Program-made: the position numbers and the translations under genes
Source: Candidatus Lokiarchaeota archaeon
Lineage (GTDB): Archaea > Asgardarchaeota > Thorarchaeia > Thorarchaeales > Thorarchaeaceae
Reading direction: 5' to 3'
Length of the DNA stretch: 64,000 bases
Assembly (NCBI GenBank): GCA_014730275.1
Contig: WJIL01000061.1
Coordinates: forward strand, 1 to 64,000
Notes under the pieces: generated by a model
The model's input: only the letters and a program-made list of their open reading frames with translations
Told to the model about the DNA's origin: nothing
Databases searched by the model: none
In this document: positions 1-8,464 of the stretch, piece by piece
Numbering within the stretch: the stretch's first letter is position 1
How the letters are laid out: each line of letters begins with the position of its first letter

Positions 1-467
1 TCAACAGTATCTTCTACTCGAGGCTTTTCTATGATTGCTCCTCGCTGATTTCCGTCTTTGTCGAAAATCGTCACCCACGGAATTGCGGTCACATTCCATT
101 CCTCGATTTCGGGGGGAGAGGGTGGAATCCTCCATTGTCGGTCTTTGTTGAGAGGGTCAGTCTTGATACCACCAAACACTCTCACGTCAAGTCCGGCTTC
201 TTCCTCCAACTTAGCAAGTGCTGGAACCATCTCTTTGCAGTCACCACACCATGCTGCGCTCATAACAACGAATACATAATCATCAGAAATCTCTGCAAGC
301 TTTTTTGTTGCTTCAGGAGCAAGTCTACATTCGTTATACTTCTCAAGGAACATATCGCCTTGCTTACCTTCCATCTTCTCAATGTACTCTTTTGCCGTGA
401 CAGTCCGGCTTCTAATATCGTCGAGATCAACCATATCGAATCGGATGTACGAAGACAGAGTTCCCAT
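1..467 (-). CDS. Thioredoxin-like protein (3' end beyond the window)
   Basis: The reading frame runs leftward off the window edge, so only about 155 N-terminal residues are seen. Near residue 77 there is a WCGDCK motif, a thioredoxin-fold CxxC site following a beta strand (YVFVVMSAA), and further on a cis-proline-like segment, AIPWVTIFD. This is the usual order of a thioredoxin domain. The roughly 50-residue N-terminal extension (start MGTLSSYIRF) resembles the bacillithiol/thioredoxin-like YphP and thiol-reductase families rather than short thioredoxins. A second ATG lies 11 codons downstream (position 434). It is probably a cytoplasmic thiol reductase; the substrate is unknown. Confidence 0.75.
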   Translation of the reverse strand, partial: MGTLSSYIRFDMVDLDDIRSRTVTAKEYIEKMEGKQGDMFLEKYNECRLAPEATKKLAEISDDYVFVVMSAAWCGDCKEMVPALAKLEEEAGLDVRVFGGIKTDPLNKDRQWRIPPSPPEIEEWNVTAIPWVTIFDKDGNQRGAIIEKPRVEDTV

Positions 468-523
468 AAAAGTTGTTGTCATCTGCAAAAATCAAGCTGT
501 TCAGGCTATTGGAATTGGTTCAT

Positions 524-961
524 TTACTCGAAAGGATTCCTAATCGTAAGAAATTCATATTTCTCAAAATCTCTAACATTTTCTGTAAGGAGCATTTTTA
601 CATGATTCTCTTTCGCAATCGCAGCCAATACACAATCAAATAATTCAGCCCCACTGATTCCGTGTTTCCTCGTGAGCTCAAATACCAAGCTGGGAGTTGT
701 GATTTGAGGTTCAATGATTTCTATTGCGCCACTAATCCACAAATCCTGGCAAATACTGGCGGCTTGATCAGTACTCAGGGGATGGTGCACCCTTCGAACA
801 TTGGTAACAACCGAAAAGAATTCGTATAGTATCTGAGAAGTTATGCAAACCTCTAACTGACCATCAAGCGCTTCACGAAGTACTCCTGCTGCTTTCTCTT
901 GATGTGGAGATGCGTGATTATGAGCGTGGACAAAGATATTAGTATCAAGCAACATCTTCAT
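524..961 (-). CDS. vapC: PIN-domain toxin (VapC-like ribonuclease)
   Basis: This is a 145-residue PIN-domain protein beginning MKMLLDTNIFVHAHN. The first acidic residue is the D of LLDTN. A conserved E lies in YEFF near residue 50, and further acidic residues occur in GAELFDCVLAA and ENVRDFE, which matches the metal-binding acidic cluster of PIN ribonucleases. I chose the ATG at 961 because the DTN motif must sit near the N-terminus. It overlaps the end of the antitoxin gene by 17 bases, a normal VapBC arrangement that implies translational coupling. VapC toxins of this family cleave tRNA or rRNA; the target here cannot be read from sequence. Confidence 0.85.
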   Translation of the reverse strand: MKMLLDTNIFVHAHNHASPHQEKAAGVLREALDGQLEVCITSQILYEFFSVVTNVRRVHHPLSTDQAASICQDLWISGAIEIIEPQITTPSLVFELTRKHGISGAELFDCVLAAIAKENHVKMLLTENVRDFEKYEFLTIRNPFE

Positions 962-1184
962 AGATTTCTTCCCTTCTGAGAGTACCTTTGATTTTCCCAA
1001 GATTGGGTGGCGCATCAATTCGTTCTAGAATCCGATTAGTAGCTTCAGTAGATTTTAGAACAATCAACTTTACACCATCATCTGTTAGATGAAACCGAAT
1101 AATATCTCCATCTCTCAACCTGAGTTTTTCACGAATCTCTCTCGGAACGTAGATTTTGTCCTTGTAGTACCTCGTCTCGTTCAT
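945..1184 (-). CDS. vapB: AbrB/VapB-type antitoxin
   Basis: This 79-residue protein starts MNETRYYKDKIYVPREIREK, a swapped-hairpin AbrB DNA-binding domain with the characteristic PREIREKL...GD pattern, followed by a C-terminal tail that would wrap the toxin. The start at 1184 is preceded by GAGGT on the coding strand. The frame stays open upstream to a TTG at 1205, but that codon lies inside the palindromic operator. The gene precedes and overlaps the PIN toxin gene. Transcription is probably autoregulated through the palindrome at 1197-1218. Confidence 0.85.
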   Translation of the reverse strand: MNETRYYKDKIYVPREIREKLRLRDGDIIRFHLTDDGVKLIVLKSTEATNRILERIDAPPNLGKIKGTLRREEIYEDVA

Positions 1185-1196
1185 TTCAACCTCACG

Positions 1197-1218
1197 ATTA
1201 CCCAATGTATTGGGTAAT
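1197..1218. promoter_or_regulatory. Perfect palindrome, probable VapB operator
   Basis: A 10-bp arm ATTACCCAAT is repeated as an inverted copy after a 2-base spacer, giving a perfect 22-bp palindrome 12 bases upstream of the VapB start. On the coding strand a TTATAA sequence, a likely TATA box, abuts its upstream edge. A dimeric AbrB-fold antitoxin binding here would block the promoter. The symmetry is seen directly; the regulatory role is inferred from family behaviour. Confidence 0.6.
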
Positions 1219-1378
1219 TATAACCTTTTGCAAGGAAATTGATAGATTACTAATTGCCCTGGAAATCACAATAAGCAGAGTTAACCAGTAAGGCATATGC
1301 TAACAGATAAGCAAAGCAAATGCTCGCCAAAGCATATTTGATAAGGGTGAAAATCGAAGTACAAATAAGTCAGAGTGA

Positions 1379-1762
1379 GTGGTTTCTAATCCAGTAGTGG
1401 ACTACATGGAGCGCAGCAGAGCTATCAGGTATAAACAGAAGATTGCCTATATCCTTACTTGCCTTGATGAAATTGACAGCGCTATGCCCAAACCAGAAGG
1501 GATTGTGTTAAAGGGAATATACTATGACCTCAGTTTCGCGATTGATGCGGCAATGGATATGATTGCCATGCTTTGAAAGGATTTAGGAATAATGCCAAGG
1601 GGAGACTATGAGAATATCGAGAGCTTAGAAGCGAAAAGCATTCTGAATGCTGATTTGGCAGAGAGGTTAGCAAAGTGCAATGGACTAAGGAATGTCCTAG
1701 TTCATCAATGCAATGGAATAGATGAGAACTTGGTTGCGGAGGAACATATTACCAAGCATTGA
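1379..1762 (+). pseudogene. hepT: HepT-like (DUF86) HEPN toxin interrupted by in-frame TGA
   Basis: Reading through a single TGA at 1574-1576 gives a continuous 127-residue HEPN protein of the HepT family. The first part (GTG start, MVSNPVVDYMERS) ends in MDMIAML. After the stop, the same frame continues with KDLGIMPRGDYENIE and then the HEPN active-site segment GLRNVLVHQCNG. Both halves match the usual HepT order. The RX4HXY motif of active HepT toxins is here RNVLVHQC: the tyrosine normally AMPylated by MntA is cysteine. The end overlaps the downstream mntA gene by 41 bases. It is probably an inactivated toxin; a sequencing error or TGA recoding cannot be excluded. Confidence 0.7.
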
Positions 1763-2135
1763 TGAAATTCGAGATAATTTGAGCTTCCTATCAGACAAAG
1801 GAGTTGTGCTTTTTGGTTCATACGCATCTGGAAAAGCTGGGCCTCAATCGGATATTGATGTAGCCATTGTTACACGTTTAGACGATCGAAAAGAAATGAT
1901 GCAGATTAGAATTGAAGCTGCTGGAAAGGCTCCGGATTATTATGATATTCAAGTATTCGAAGCTCTTCTACTGATTCTACAAGGAGCCATAATAGAGAAT
2001 TTCGTAGTTCTAATTGGCGATCCTCTTGAAATTGGAATGTATTTCTACCACATCAGAAAAATCTGGGATGATTACCGCCACAGGATTGAAGTTCCCACGA
2101 TAGATGAAATTCGCAAAGGAATAGCAGAAAGCTAA
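1722..2135 (+). CDS. mntA: MntA-like nucleotidyltransferase antitoxin
   Basis: This is a 137-residue minimal nucleotidyltransferase. The catalytic signature FGSYASGKAGPQSDIDVAIV fits the GSX10DXD pattern of MntA. The C-terminal segment (EALLLILQGAIIENFVVLIG, then YFYHIRKIWDDYRHR) is also typical, so the protein looks complete. MntA proteins neutralise HepT by transferring AMP to a toxin tyrosine. The gene overlaps the interrupted hepT gene just upstream. The ATG at 1722 is the only ATG before the catalytic motif; a GGAGG at 1738 has no well-placed start after it. Confidence 0.8.
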   Translation: MRTWLRRNILPSIDEIRDNLSFLSDKGVVLFGSYASGKAGPQSDIDVAIVTRLDDRKEMMQIRIEAAGKAPDYYDIQVFEALLLILQGAIIENFVVLIGDPLEIGMYFYHIRKIWDDYRHRIEVPTIDEIRKGIAES

Positions 2136-2222
2136 GAGGGAATTTGGAAACAGCAACATATACTTCCTAGTAAACACGGAAAAAAGAGGGGGAATGAGAC
2201 CCCCCTAAGACGATTCTACCAG

Positions 2223-3602
2223 CTATTTTGTTGCAGCGCTGAACGTACAGTCCTCAATTCTCACACTAGGAATGAATGTCGGTGTATTTACTTCCCACCA
2301 GTACACCTGCCTTCGATCATTCCCCAACGCGGAAATATTCGAGAACATCCGGAGAAGATTGTCGCTTATTCTCAGATTCTTGATAGGTTTCATTGCACCA
2401 TTCTTGATGAGGAACATCGCATCCCGCGGAATACTCGAAAACTCGCCGCTTTGGTAATTCTGGAATCGCGTGTACCAATTGCTTGTAACGTATATAGCGG
2501 GGTCATTCCCTTCTATCAATTCTTCAAAAGAATGATCGCCATTATCGAAAACCAGATTCGTAGGAGCTGGCAAAAGCATCTTGGTTCCTCGACCCAGCGA
2601 TACTGCATCCGAATTCCCGGTAGATTCTGTTTCATACATCCGAGCGGTACTCGTATTATGTATGAAGCTCTTTAGCACGCCGTCTCCAACAATTTCTGTT
2701 TCCTCTGTGGCTGTACCTTCCATATCGAATGTCTTGCTCGCCACTCCGCCTTCAACTTGAGGGGCATCTCGGACAGTAATAGATTCAGGAGCAATCTGCT
2801 CACCCATTTTGTCACCCAAGGGAGACATGCCTATGAGGACAAAGAATGGATTAGCAGCACCAGGAATATAGCCAATGAGATTCGCAGCAACAGTAGGACT
2901 GAAAATTACATCGTAAGTACCCGGCTCTCCTTGTTCCGCCCCTTCAGCCATTTTTGAAAGACGACCGGCTTTTCTGCCAGCGTTGACGAAATCATCTTCA
3001 GATTCGGAAGGGATGGTTCCGCATGTAAGACCTTGTCCGGAGTAGTCTAGTTCATCCTGAAAGGCGCGTATATTGAAATCATATTGCGTTCGTTTCTCAT
3101 CTGCCTCGGGACCAAAACTGGACCGGAAGAAAATTGTTTCCTCTGAAAACTTGAGCGCTCCAGCCACTCGCTTGGCACCTTTAGCAAGAGCCGCATCTAT
3201 GGCAGCATTGACATGCTCTGGCGCTTCCGCGGTGAAATCATCGATATTAGAATCATAGCAGCCAGACAATGATTCGTATTCCTGAGCACTATCCTCGACA
3301 CCTGCAAAGAATTTCGACTCGGGGAGTCGTTTGATGAAAGTAATGGCATCATCAATGGTTTCTTTGACTTCAGCCTCGCCGGTTACGGAGCGATTGGTAA
3401 AACCAGTTTTAGCACCTTCAACTATAAGAAACAGATCAAGTTCAAGTTCTTCCCAGCGTTTGCTAATGTCAATGGCATTTTGCGAAAAGCGAATCTGAGA
3501 ACCTGTTGAAATAGTTCCCCGAGCAAGGATGCCTTCAACCTTATCTTCTGCATAATCCACGGCTACGTCAACGTAATGCTTCAAGCGATCTATATCATGC
3601 AT
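2223..3602 (-). CDS. TldE/PmbA-like protease subunit
   Basis: This is a 459-residue member of the TldD/PmbA family without the HExxxH zinc motif, so it corresponds to the non-catalytic TldE (PmbA) partner. Typical stretches are ILARGTISTGSQIRFSQNAI near the N-terminus, FSPTVAANLIGYIPGAAN in the middle, and FDMEGTATEETEIVGDGVL near residues 290-310. The start at 3602 was chosen because ATG overlaps the TldD stop (TAATG) and the frame then opens with MHDIDRLKHYVD; upstream residues do not look family-like. TldD/TldE act as a heterodimeric metalloprotease on unfolded peptides. Coupled translation with the next gene upstream fits a 1:1 complex. Confidence 0.85.
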   Translation of the reverse strand: MHDIDRLKHYVDVAVDYAEDKVEGILARGTISTGSQIRFSQNAIDISKRWEELELDLFLIVEGAKTGFTNRSVTGEAEVKETIDDAITFIKRLPESKFFAGVEDSAQEYESLSGCYDSNIDDFTAEAPEHVNAAIDAALAKGAKRVAGALKFSEETIFFRSSFGPEADEKRTQYDFNIRAFQDELDYSGQGLTCGTIPSESEDDFVNAGRKAGRLSKMAEGAEQGEPGTYDVIFSPTVAANLIGYIPGAANPFFVLIGMSPLGDKMGEQIAPESITVRDAPQVEGGVASKTFDMEGTATEETEIVGDGVLKSFIHNTSTARMYETESTGNSDAVSLGRGTKMLLPAPTNLVFDNGDHSFEELIEGNDPAIYVTSNWYTRFQNYQSGEFSSIPRDAMFLIKNGAMKPIKNLRISDNLLRMFSNISALGNDRRQVYWWEVNTPTFIPSVRIEDCTFSAATK

Positions 3603-5014
3603 TAGCCAACACCTCCAAGCCGGATATTTCTGAATCGGATTTGCCCGCCTCCAGCATAAATCGGGACACCCTGCATCGGATCGCTTTTGCCGCACGTTCC
3701 AGGAAAGTCCAAGCTGAGTTCATCGGATACAGCGTCTACAGAGCTTAGCAAACCAACGCTTGTGGTCTCCAGAACGGGACGCTTAATCATTGTATCAGTA
3801 AGCTCTCCATCCTTTATCAGATACGCTTCAGAGCCCTTGTACTTGCTCTGATACCTCCTATCATCTATATTCCACTCAGCAAAGCTTCGCATGTACACGC
3901 CCAAATCCACATCCTCGATGAGCTCTTCAAAAGAATGGTCACCAGGTTCGAAATAGGTATTGCTCATTCGAATGATAGGCTCACGATTGAATCCGGAACA
4001 ACGTGCAGCTCCATTCGAGCCCATGCCAAATTTGACTCCGAATTCTCGATTCAGGAGCGGCTCATTCGCAATTCCATCCTTGATGAGTTCGCGTTTGCGT
4101 GCCTTCACACCTTCATCATCGTAAAGGTAGTAGCCGCCAGTATTCGGAATTGTGGGGTCTTCAGAGACGTTTACAACCTCGGATCCTACCCTCGATTCAC
4201 CAATATCTAGATCCCGCCAGAAACTCTCACCTGCCTGTGCCCCTTCTCTGCCCATGATTCGGTCACCTTCGCTAGGATGTCCGACATTCTCGTGGGCTAT
4301 GATGCCGGCAACTTCATGACCAACCACCATGTCAATCTCTTGTTCCATCAGTTCAGGAACTTCTTCAGCTTCTTGAGCAGCACTCTTGAGCCGCTCGACT
4401 TTGTCCTTCAGATCGTCAACTAGGTTAGTCTCTTCAATCCGTTCCCAGCCGCCACATTTCGTTAAATCGAAGAATTTCTGTTCCGTTCCGACTTTGGCTT
4501 TTGCGGTCAGTATGGCACTAATCAGGATGAAACTCTTGAAGGCAGAGATTTTGCAGCCCTCATTTGTTACCAAGTACTTCTCATATTCTGTTGGTGTCAT
4601 CATGAGAGTATATTGAGATAAGCCCTCCATCTGTTCATTAAGATCGTTGCAGACTTCCATGATGGTGTCATTATCAACATCTGAGACCCGTTGATCGACA
4701 TCTATTCTCCATTCTGCTTCCGTGTCTACTGGCTCACCAAAATCAATGGGTTCCTTCCGATTCGCGTTCTTCGCCATTTTGTAAGCAGCCTCAATGACTT
4801 CCTTGGCTAGGCCTTTTTCCATTCTATCAAAGGATCCAAAACCTAAGCCACCATCGGCAAGAACTCTGACACCGATTCCCTCAGCGGGTTGAAATCCTCC
4901 AGCCATTGGTTCGCCGTTTCTGTAAGCAAAAGATCGCGACTGTTGATTGATATAGCGAGCTTCTACGTAACTGCAGCCGAGTTCAGTACCGTAATCTATA
5001 CAGAATTCAGCCAT
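3602..5014 (-). CDS. TldD-like metalloprotease subunit
   Basis: This is a 470-residue TldD-family protein. The zinc motif HENVGH (HExxxH) lies in VGHEVAGIIAHENVGHPSEG near residue 250, with the family NTGGYYLYDDEG and AYLIKDGELT segments after it. The start at 5014 (MAEFCIDYGTELG) is preceded by GGAAAGGAT. The longer frame adds 28 residues that do not resemble family N-termini. It forms an operon with the TldE-like gene through overlapping stop and start codons. In bacteria the pair degrades small peptides and matures modified peptides; the archaeal substrate is unknown. Confidence 0.88.
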   Translation of the reverse strand: MAEFCIDYGTELGCSYVEARYINQQSRSFAYRNGEPMAGGFQPAEGIGVRVLADGGLGFGSFDRMEKGLAKEVIEAAYKMAKNANRKEPIDFGEPVDTEAEWRIDVDQRVSDVDNDTIMEVCNDLNEQMEGLSQYTLMMTPTEYEKYLVTNEGCKISAFKSFILISAILTAKAKVGTEQKFFDLTKCGGWERIEETNLVDDLKDKVERLKSAAQEAEEVPELMEQEIDMVVGHEVAGIIAHENVGHPSEGDRIMGREGAQAGESFWRDLDIGESRVGSEVVNVSEDPTIPNTGGYYLYDDEGVKARKRELIKDGIANEPLLNREFGVKFGMGSNGAARCSGFNREPIIRMSNTYFEPGDHSFEELIEDVDLGVYMRSFAEWNIDDRRYQSKYKGSEAYLIKDGELTDTMIKRPVLETTSVGLLSSVDAVSDELSLDFPGTCGKSDPMQGVPIYAGGGQIRFRNIRLGGVG

Positions 5015-5160
5015 ATCCTTTCCGTTGTTCAAGATTCTCTCCACGAGAATTGTAGATTGGTTACTAGAAATAAAGACTCCGAATATCTTTTTTCGCATAC
5101 TCTCCAGTTTAGATGTGAAATAATCAGCGATTTCTCACCAGTTTCCCAATGACGTAGATT

Positions 5161-5838
5161 CTATCCAGGAATCTTGACGCGTTCATAGATGATATTTAGA
5201 ACCTCTGCAATTGCAAAAATTGTTATCACATAACCGATCGCGACGAAAATATAGACTTCTAGAATTCTGTAGGTAAAATGGGCAATTGCCCACCCTGCAC
5301 TCAAAAAATCAAAGAAACCAATCAGAAGGCCAAGAGATGTCATTTTTGGCAGATATGTAGCCTCGTTTGACCAACCTGGAATCATTGTTCTAACTGCTTG
5401 CGGAATGACGATGTAGATTATCCCCTGTAGTTTGGTCATTCCAAGGGATCTCGCAGCTTCCATTTGCGTTCCCGCAACCCCCTCGATGGCACCCTTTATG
5501 TATCCTTCTTGGTAAGCACTACTATTCAACCCCAAAGCCAGGCACATTGCGGTGAAAGTATCAAATGCAAGAAAAGGATACTGCTCAATGAGACCTGAGG
5601 CGCCTCGGAGACCGAAATAGAGAATGAAGAGCTGAACTGTCAGGGGGGTGCCTCGGAATATCTCGACATAACCAGAAATAATAGTCTTGGAGATTCTCCC
5701 ACCAAATACTTCAACAATAGATGCTGGAAATCCTATAACAAACCCCAAAAGCAAGGCAATACCAGCTACCTGAAGAGTATGAATATACCCTTCAATTAGC
5801 ATATCTTGATAGATTGGATTTGTTAACCACTCAAACAT
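5161..5838 (-). CDS. Polar amino-acid ABC transporter permease
   Basis: This 225-residue integral membrane protein belongs to the HisM/GlnP family. The EAA loop, EAARSLGMTKLQGIIYIVIPQ, contacts the ATPase. The N-terminal segment YIHTLQVAGIALLLGFVIGF and the LRGTPL-like region FRGTPLTVQLFILYFGLRG are family hallmarks. It is the last gene of a four-gene minus-strand transporter operon, and its ATG overlaps the last base of the ATPase gene. With the second permease it probably forms the heterodimeric membrane channel. Confidence 0.88.
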   Translation of the reverse strand: MFEWLTNPIYQDMLIEGYIHTLQVAGIALLLGFVIGFPASIVEVFGGRISKTIISGYVEIFRGTPLTVQLFILYFGLRGASGLIEQYPFLAFDTFTAMCLALGLNSSAYQEGYIKGAIEGVAGTQMEAARSLGMTKLQGIIYIVIPQAVRTMIPGWSNEATYLPKMTSLGLLIGFFDFLSAGWAIAHFTYRILEVYIFVAIGYVITIFAIAEVLNIIYERVKIPG

Positions 5839-6578
5839 TAGTACCCCTTCAGTATTTCCAAGAAGCTCTTGGCTCTCTTACTCTCCGGATTCTCGCTGAA
5901 ATGCTGTGGTGTTCCCTGTTCAACTATCTGTCCATCTTCCAAGAACATCATTTCATCAGCCGCAGCCATAGCGAAGCCCATCTCATGAGTAACCAATATG
6001 ATTGTTCGTCCTTCTTCTGATAGTTCGCCCATCACATCAAGAACTTCACCCGTGAGTTCGGGATCTAGCGACGAGGAGGGTTCATCAAAGATTATGAGTT
6101 CAGGATTCATTACAAGTGCTCTGGCTATCCCCACTCGTTGTTTCTGGCCCCCAGACAGCTCTGCTGGATAGTGGCTTGCATGAGTTTCAAGTCTCACATC
6201 CTCGAGTGCTTTCATAGCCCTTTCTTCTGCTTCTTCCTTCGAAAGACCCATTACCCTCCTCGGACCAATACTAACATTTCCTAAAGCTGTCAGATGATGA
6301 AACAGATTAATGTTCTGGAAGACATACCCTATCCTTGCTCGGATTTTATTCAGGTCAGTCGAAGCAGAAGTTATTTCGATATCACCAAGCCATATCTCTC
6401 CCTTTGTTGGTATCTGAAGCATGGCTATACACTTAACAAGTGTACTCTTTCCACTTCCACTAGGACCGAAAAGGACTTTGGTTTCACCCTTGGCTAAGTC
6501 AAAGGATACCCCTTTCACAGCAGTTATGTCGGGGTATTCCTTCCAAAGGTCTCGAACTTTCAGGACTATGTCACTCAA
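5838..6578 (-). CDS. Polar amino-acid ABC transporter ATP-binding protein
   Basis: This is a 246-residue ABC ATPase of the GlnQ/HisP type. Walker A is GPSGSGKST, the Q-loop lies in GYVFQNINLF, the signature is LSGGQKQRVGIARAL, Walker B is LIIFDEPSSSLDPE and the H-loop is VTHEMGFA. These are all complete, so it should be an active ATPase. It sits between two permease genes with gaps of 9 and -1 bases. It energises uptake of an amino acid delivered by the binding protein encoded at 7357-8205. Confidence 0.92.
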   Translation of the reverse strand: MSDIVLKVRDLWKEYPDITAVKGVSFDLAKGETKVLFGPSGSGKSTLVKCIAMLQIPTKGEIWLGDIEITSASTDLNKIRARIGYVFQNINLFHHLTALGNVSIGPRRVMGLSKEEAEERAMKALEDVRLETHASHYPAELSGGQKQRVGIARALVMNPELIIFDEPSSSLDPELTGEVLDVMGELSEEGRTIILVTHEMGFAMAAADEMMFLEDGQIVEQGTPQHFSENPESKRAKSFLEILKGY

Positions 6579-6587
6579 TTCTATCCC

Positions 6588-7253
6588 TCATATACCTAAT
6601 TCCTTTCTTTTTCTAGTTGCCCACCAGTTGAGAGCTCGTGATATTGGCAGAGTTAGGCACATATATAGAATGGCGGCCAGTACATATGCCCAAAGCACAG
6701 GAATTGCCGGATTGGCTCTCAGGTAATCTGCCCTCCTCATAAGCTCGGCAATACCTAGTATATAGGCAAAGGATGAATCCTTCAGCACAACAGCGTATTC
6801 GCTTGACCATCCTTGGAGAGATACGGTGAGGGCTTGGGGCAGTATAATCAATCGTATAGCTTCGCCTTTCGTGAGTCCAATTGACCTTGCTGCATCCATC
6901 TGTCCTGTACTCACAGTATCAATCGCGCTTCTGAATATTTCTGATTGGTAGGCTCCACTTCGTATTCCAAGCGAAAAAGATGCAGCAGGAAGTGGTTGGT
7001 TGAAAAATGGAATGAACAAACCCAATACAAAATACGTTATCAAAATCAATGCGAGAATTGGTATTCCTCTAAGGATCCGTTCATAGCCTCTTGCAATTGC
7101 TCGTATTTCACGCCCACCATAAACTCGGCCAATAGCGACGATAAACCCAATGCCAATGCCAATCACAAGGGCAATTATGCTTATAAGGAGAGTCTGGGGA
7201 ATTCCTGGACCCAAGTAGAAAAGAATGTAAATCAATGAATCCAAGATAGTCAT
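6588..7253 (-). CDS. Polar amino-acid ABC transporter permease
   Basis: This 221-residue protein is the second HisM/GlnP-type permease. It has an N-terminal membrane helix (GPGIPQTLLISIIALVIGI), a LRGIPILALILITYFVLG region and the EAA loop DAARSIGLTKGEAIRLIILP. It ends nine bases before the ATPase gene starts. It is the paralogue of the permease at 5161-5838, and the two probably form a heterodimer. Confidence 0.88.
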   Translation of the reverse strand: MTILDSLIYILFYLGPGIPQTLLISIIALVIGIGIGFIVAIGRVYGGREIRAIARGYERILRGIPILALILITYFVLGLFIPFFNQPLPAASFSLGIRSGAYQSEIFRSAIDTVSTGQMDAARSIGLTKGEAIRLIILPQALTVSLQGWSSEYAVVLKDSSFAYILGIAELMRRADYLRANPAIPVLWAYVLAAILYMCLTLPISRALNWWATRKRKELGI

Positions 7254-7323
7254 TCGAGTCCCCTTGTATTTCTCTTTTGATTAGATATAGATAATAAGTG
7301 TGTTGAAAATCAGAATTGCAATC

Positions 7324-7358
7324 AAAAAAAAAGATTGGGAGGGGAATTGAAATTCCCT
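7324..7358 (-). terminator. Hairpin plus T-run after the binding-protein gene
   Basis: Directly after the stop codon of the amino-acid binding-protein gene, the transcript would fold GGGAATT-TC-AATTCCC, followed within ten bases by a run of nine T. Archaeal RNA polymerase terminates at T-runs, so this may stop part of the transcripts. That would leave more binding-protein mRNA than permease and ATPase mRNA, as is common in ABC importers. Confidence 0.5.
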
Positions 7359-8205
7359 ATACGTCCCATTTTGCTCTCAATTCGTCTATTGTTCCATCAG
7401 CTATCATATCAGTTATTGCTGCATTCATCTTTTTGCAGAGCATATCAAAGTCTTCATGGAGTAGGATTCCATATGGCCTTCCGCTACCTCTGAAGACAAT
7501 GGTCATTGCTGGTCCTAGCCAACTTGCCTTCTCAGAACCCTCAGCTATATCCTCAATAAAGGGTGCGTCCATGAAGGCACCATCAACTGGAACTGATGTT
7601 GAGTTCAATGCTGATACTATGGAGTCAGCCTTCTCGTAGGTTTCTATGTAGTCAGACAATCCCAAATTCAACATCCGTTCATGCTGGACGGTACCTGATT
7701 GAACAGCGATTGTGAAATCGTAGTCCTCAACTTCTGTTAGACTCGAAATTGAGCCATTGCAAGCCTCAGTAGCGCTTTCAGTAAGAACCAATGCCACACC
7801 ACCCGGAAGGTAGCCAAGAGTTGTTTGGATGGGGTTCCCTTCCAATCTTGATGCCTTGATGGTAAAAGCAGCTATAGCAGCATCGAAGTTCTTGTATTTT
7901 ATGTCAGGGATAATGGTGGTGAAAGACTTCTCAGACCATTCCAGGGTAAGATTCAATCTGGCCGAGATATTTCGCATGATGTCAGCGTCAAATCCTACAA
8001 TCTCGTCGCCTTCTTTGAATTCGAACGGCGGATAGTCAGGACTTGTCGCCACTGTTAGATAGCCGCGCTCTTGGATTTCTTCCCAACGCGTTGCTTCGGT
8101 TTCGGCTCCCATCGGGGAGAAGTAGAGAGCTGTCATTGCAGCACCCCAGATGATAGCCACAACCATCACAACGGCCAGAATTTTGTTCATTCTACCTGAT
8201 TCCAT
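7357..8205 (-). CDS. Amino-acid ABC transporter substrate-binding protein
   Basis: This is a 282-residue periplasmic-binding-fold protein of family 3. It has an N-terminal membrane helix (LAVVMVVAIIWGAAMTALYF) that acts as signal or anchor, then RGYLTVATSPDYPPFEFKEG, which is the family-3 opening, and GFDADIMRNISARL. The C-terminus, ITDMIADGTIDELRAKW, is also typical. I chose the ATG at 8205 because GAGGAG precedes it at normal spacing. It is the first gene of the importer operon. The ligand is an amino acid or similar small polar molecule and cannot be specified. Confidence 0.88.
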   Translation of the reverse strand: MESGRMNKILAVVMVVAIIWGAAMTALYFSPMGAETEATRWEEIQERGYLTVATSPDYPPFEFKEGDEIVGFDADIMRNISARLNLTLEWSEKSFTTIIPDIKYKNFDAAIAAFTIKASRLEGNPIQTTLGYLPGGVALVLTESATEACNGSISSLTEVEDYDFTIAVQSGTVQHERMLNLGLSDYIETYEKADSIVSALNSTSVPVDGAFMDAPFIEDIAEGSEKASWLGPAMTIVFRGSGRPYGILLHEDFDMLCKKMNAAITDMIADGTIDELRAKWDV

Positions 8206-8240
8206 ATTCACTCCTCATGCCTTAATAATGTGTAAACTCC

Positions 8241-8248
8241 CTTAAAAA
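8241..8248 (-). promoter_or_regulatory. Possible TATA box of the amino-acid importer operon
   Basis: On the coding strand a TTTTTAAG sequence lies about 36-43 bases upstream of the binding-protein start codon at 8205. An archaeal promoter would place transcription start about 25 bases downstream, close to the Shine-Dalgarno sequence GAGGAG. This rests on position and base composition only. Confidence 0.3.
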
Positions 8249-8464
8249 CATCCTCAAACCTGAATAATCAAATAAAAATCACATATAGCCCGATAGGTAG
8301 ATTATAGCTACATTATTCACTCAATTGGACCACTAATGACTACCAGAAATGCACAGCATTGTGAAATGCAGTTAGAAACGACACTTAGTAACCCTCGAGC
8401 AAGCTCATAGAAGATATAAAATAGGAAGAGGCACTATCCCAAAAAGAACATCGAGTGATGCAGC

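Noticed and set aside
1574-1576. TGA in hepT read as selenocysteine
   Set aside because: No SECIS-like hairpin was seen downstream, and the neighbouring Tyr to Cys change favours decay; kept only as an alternative.
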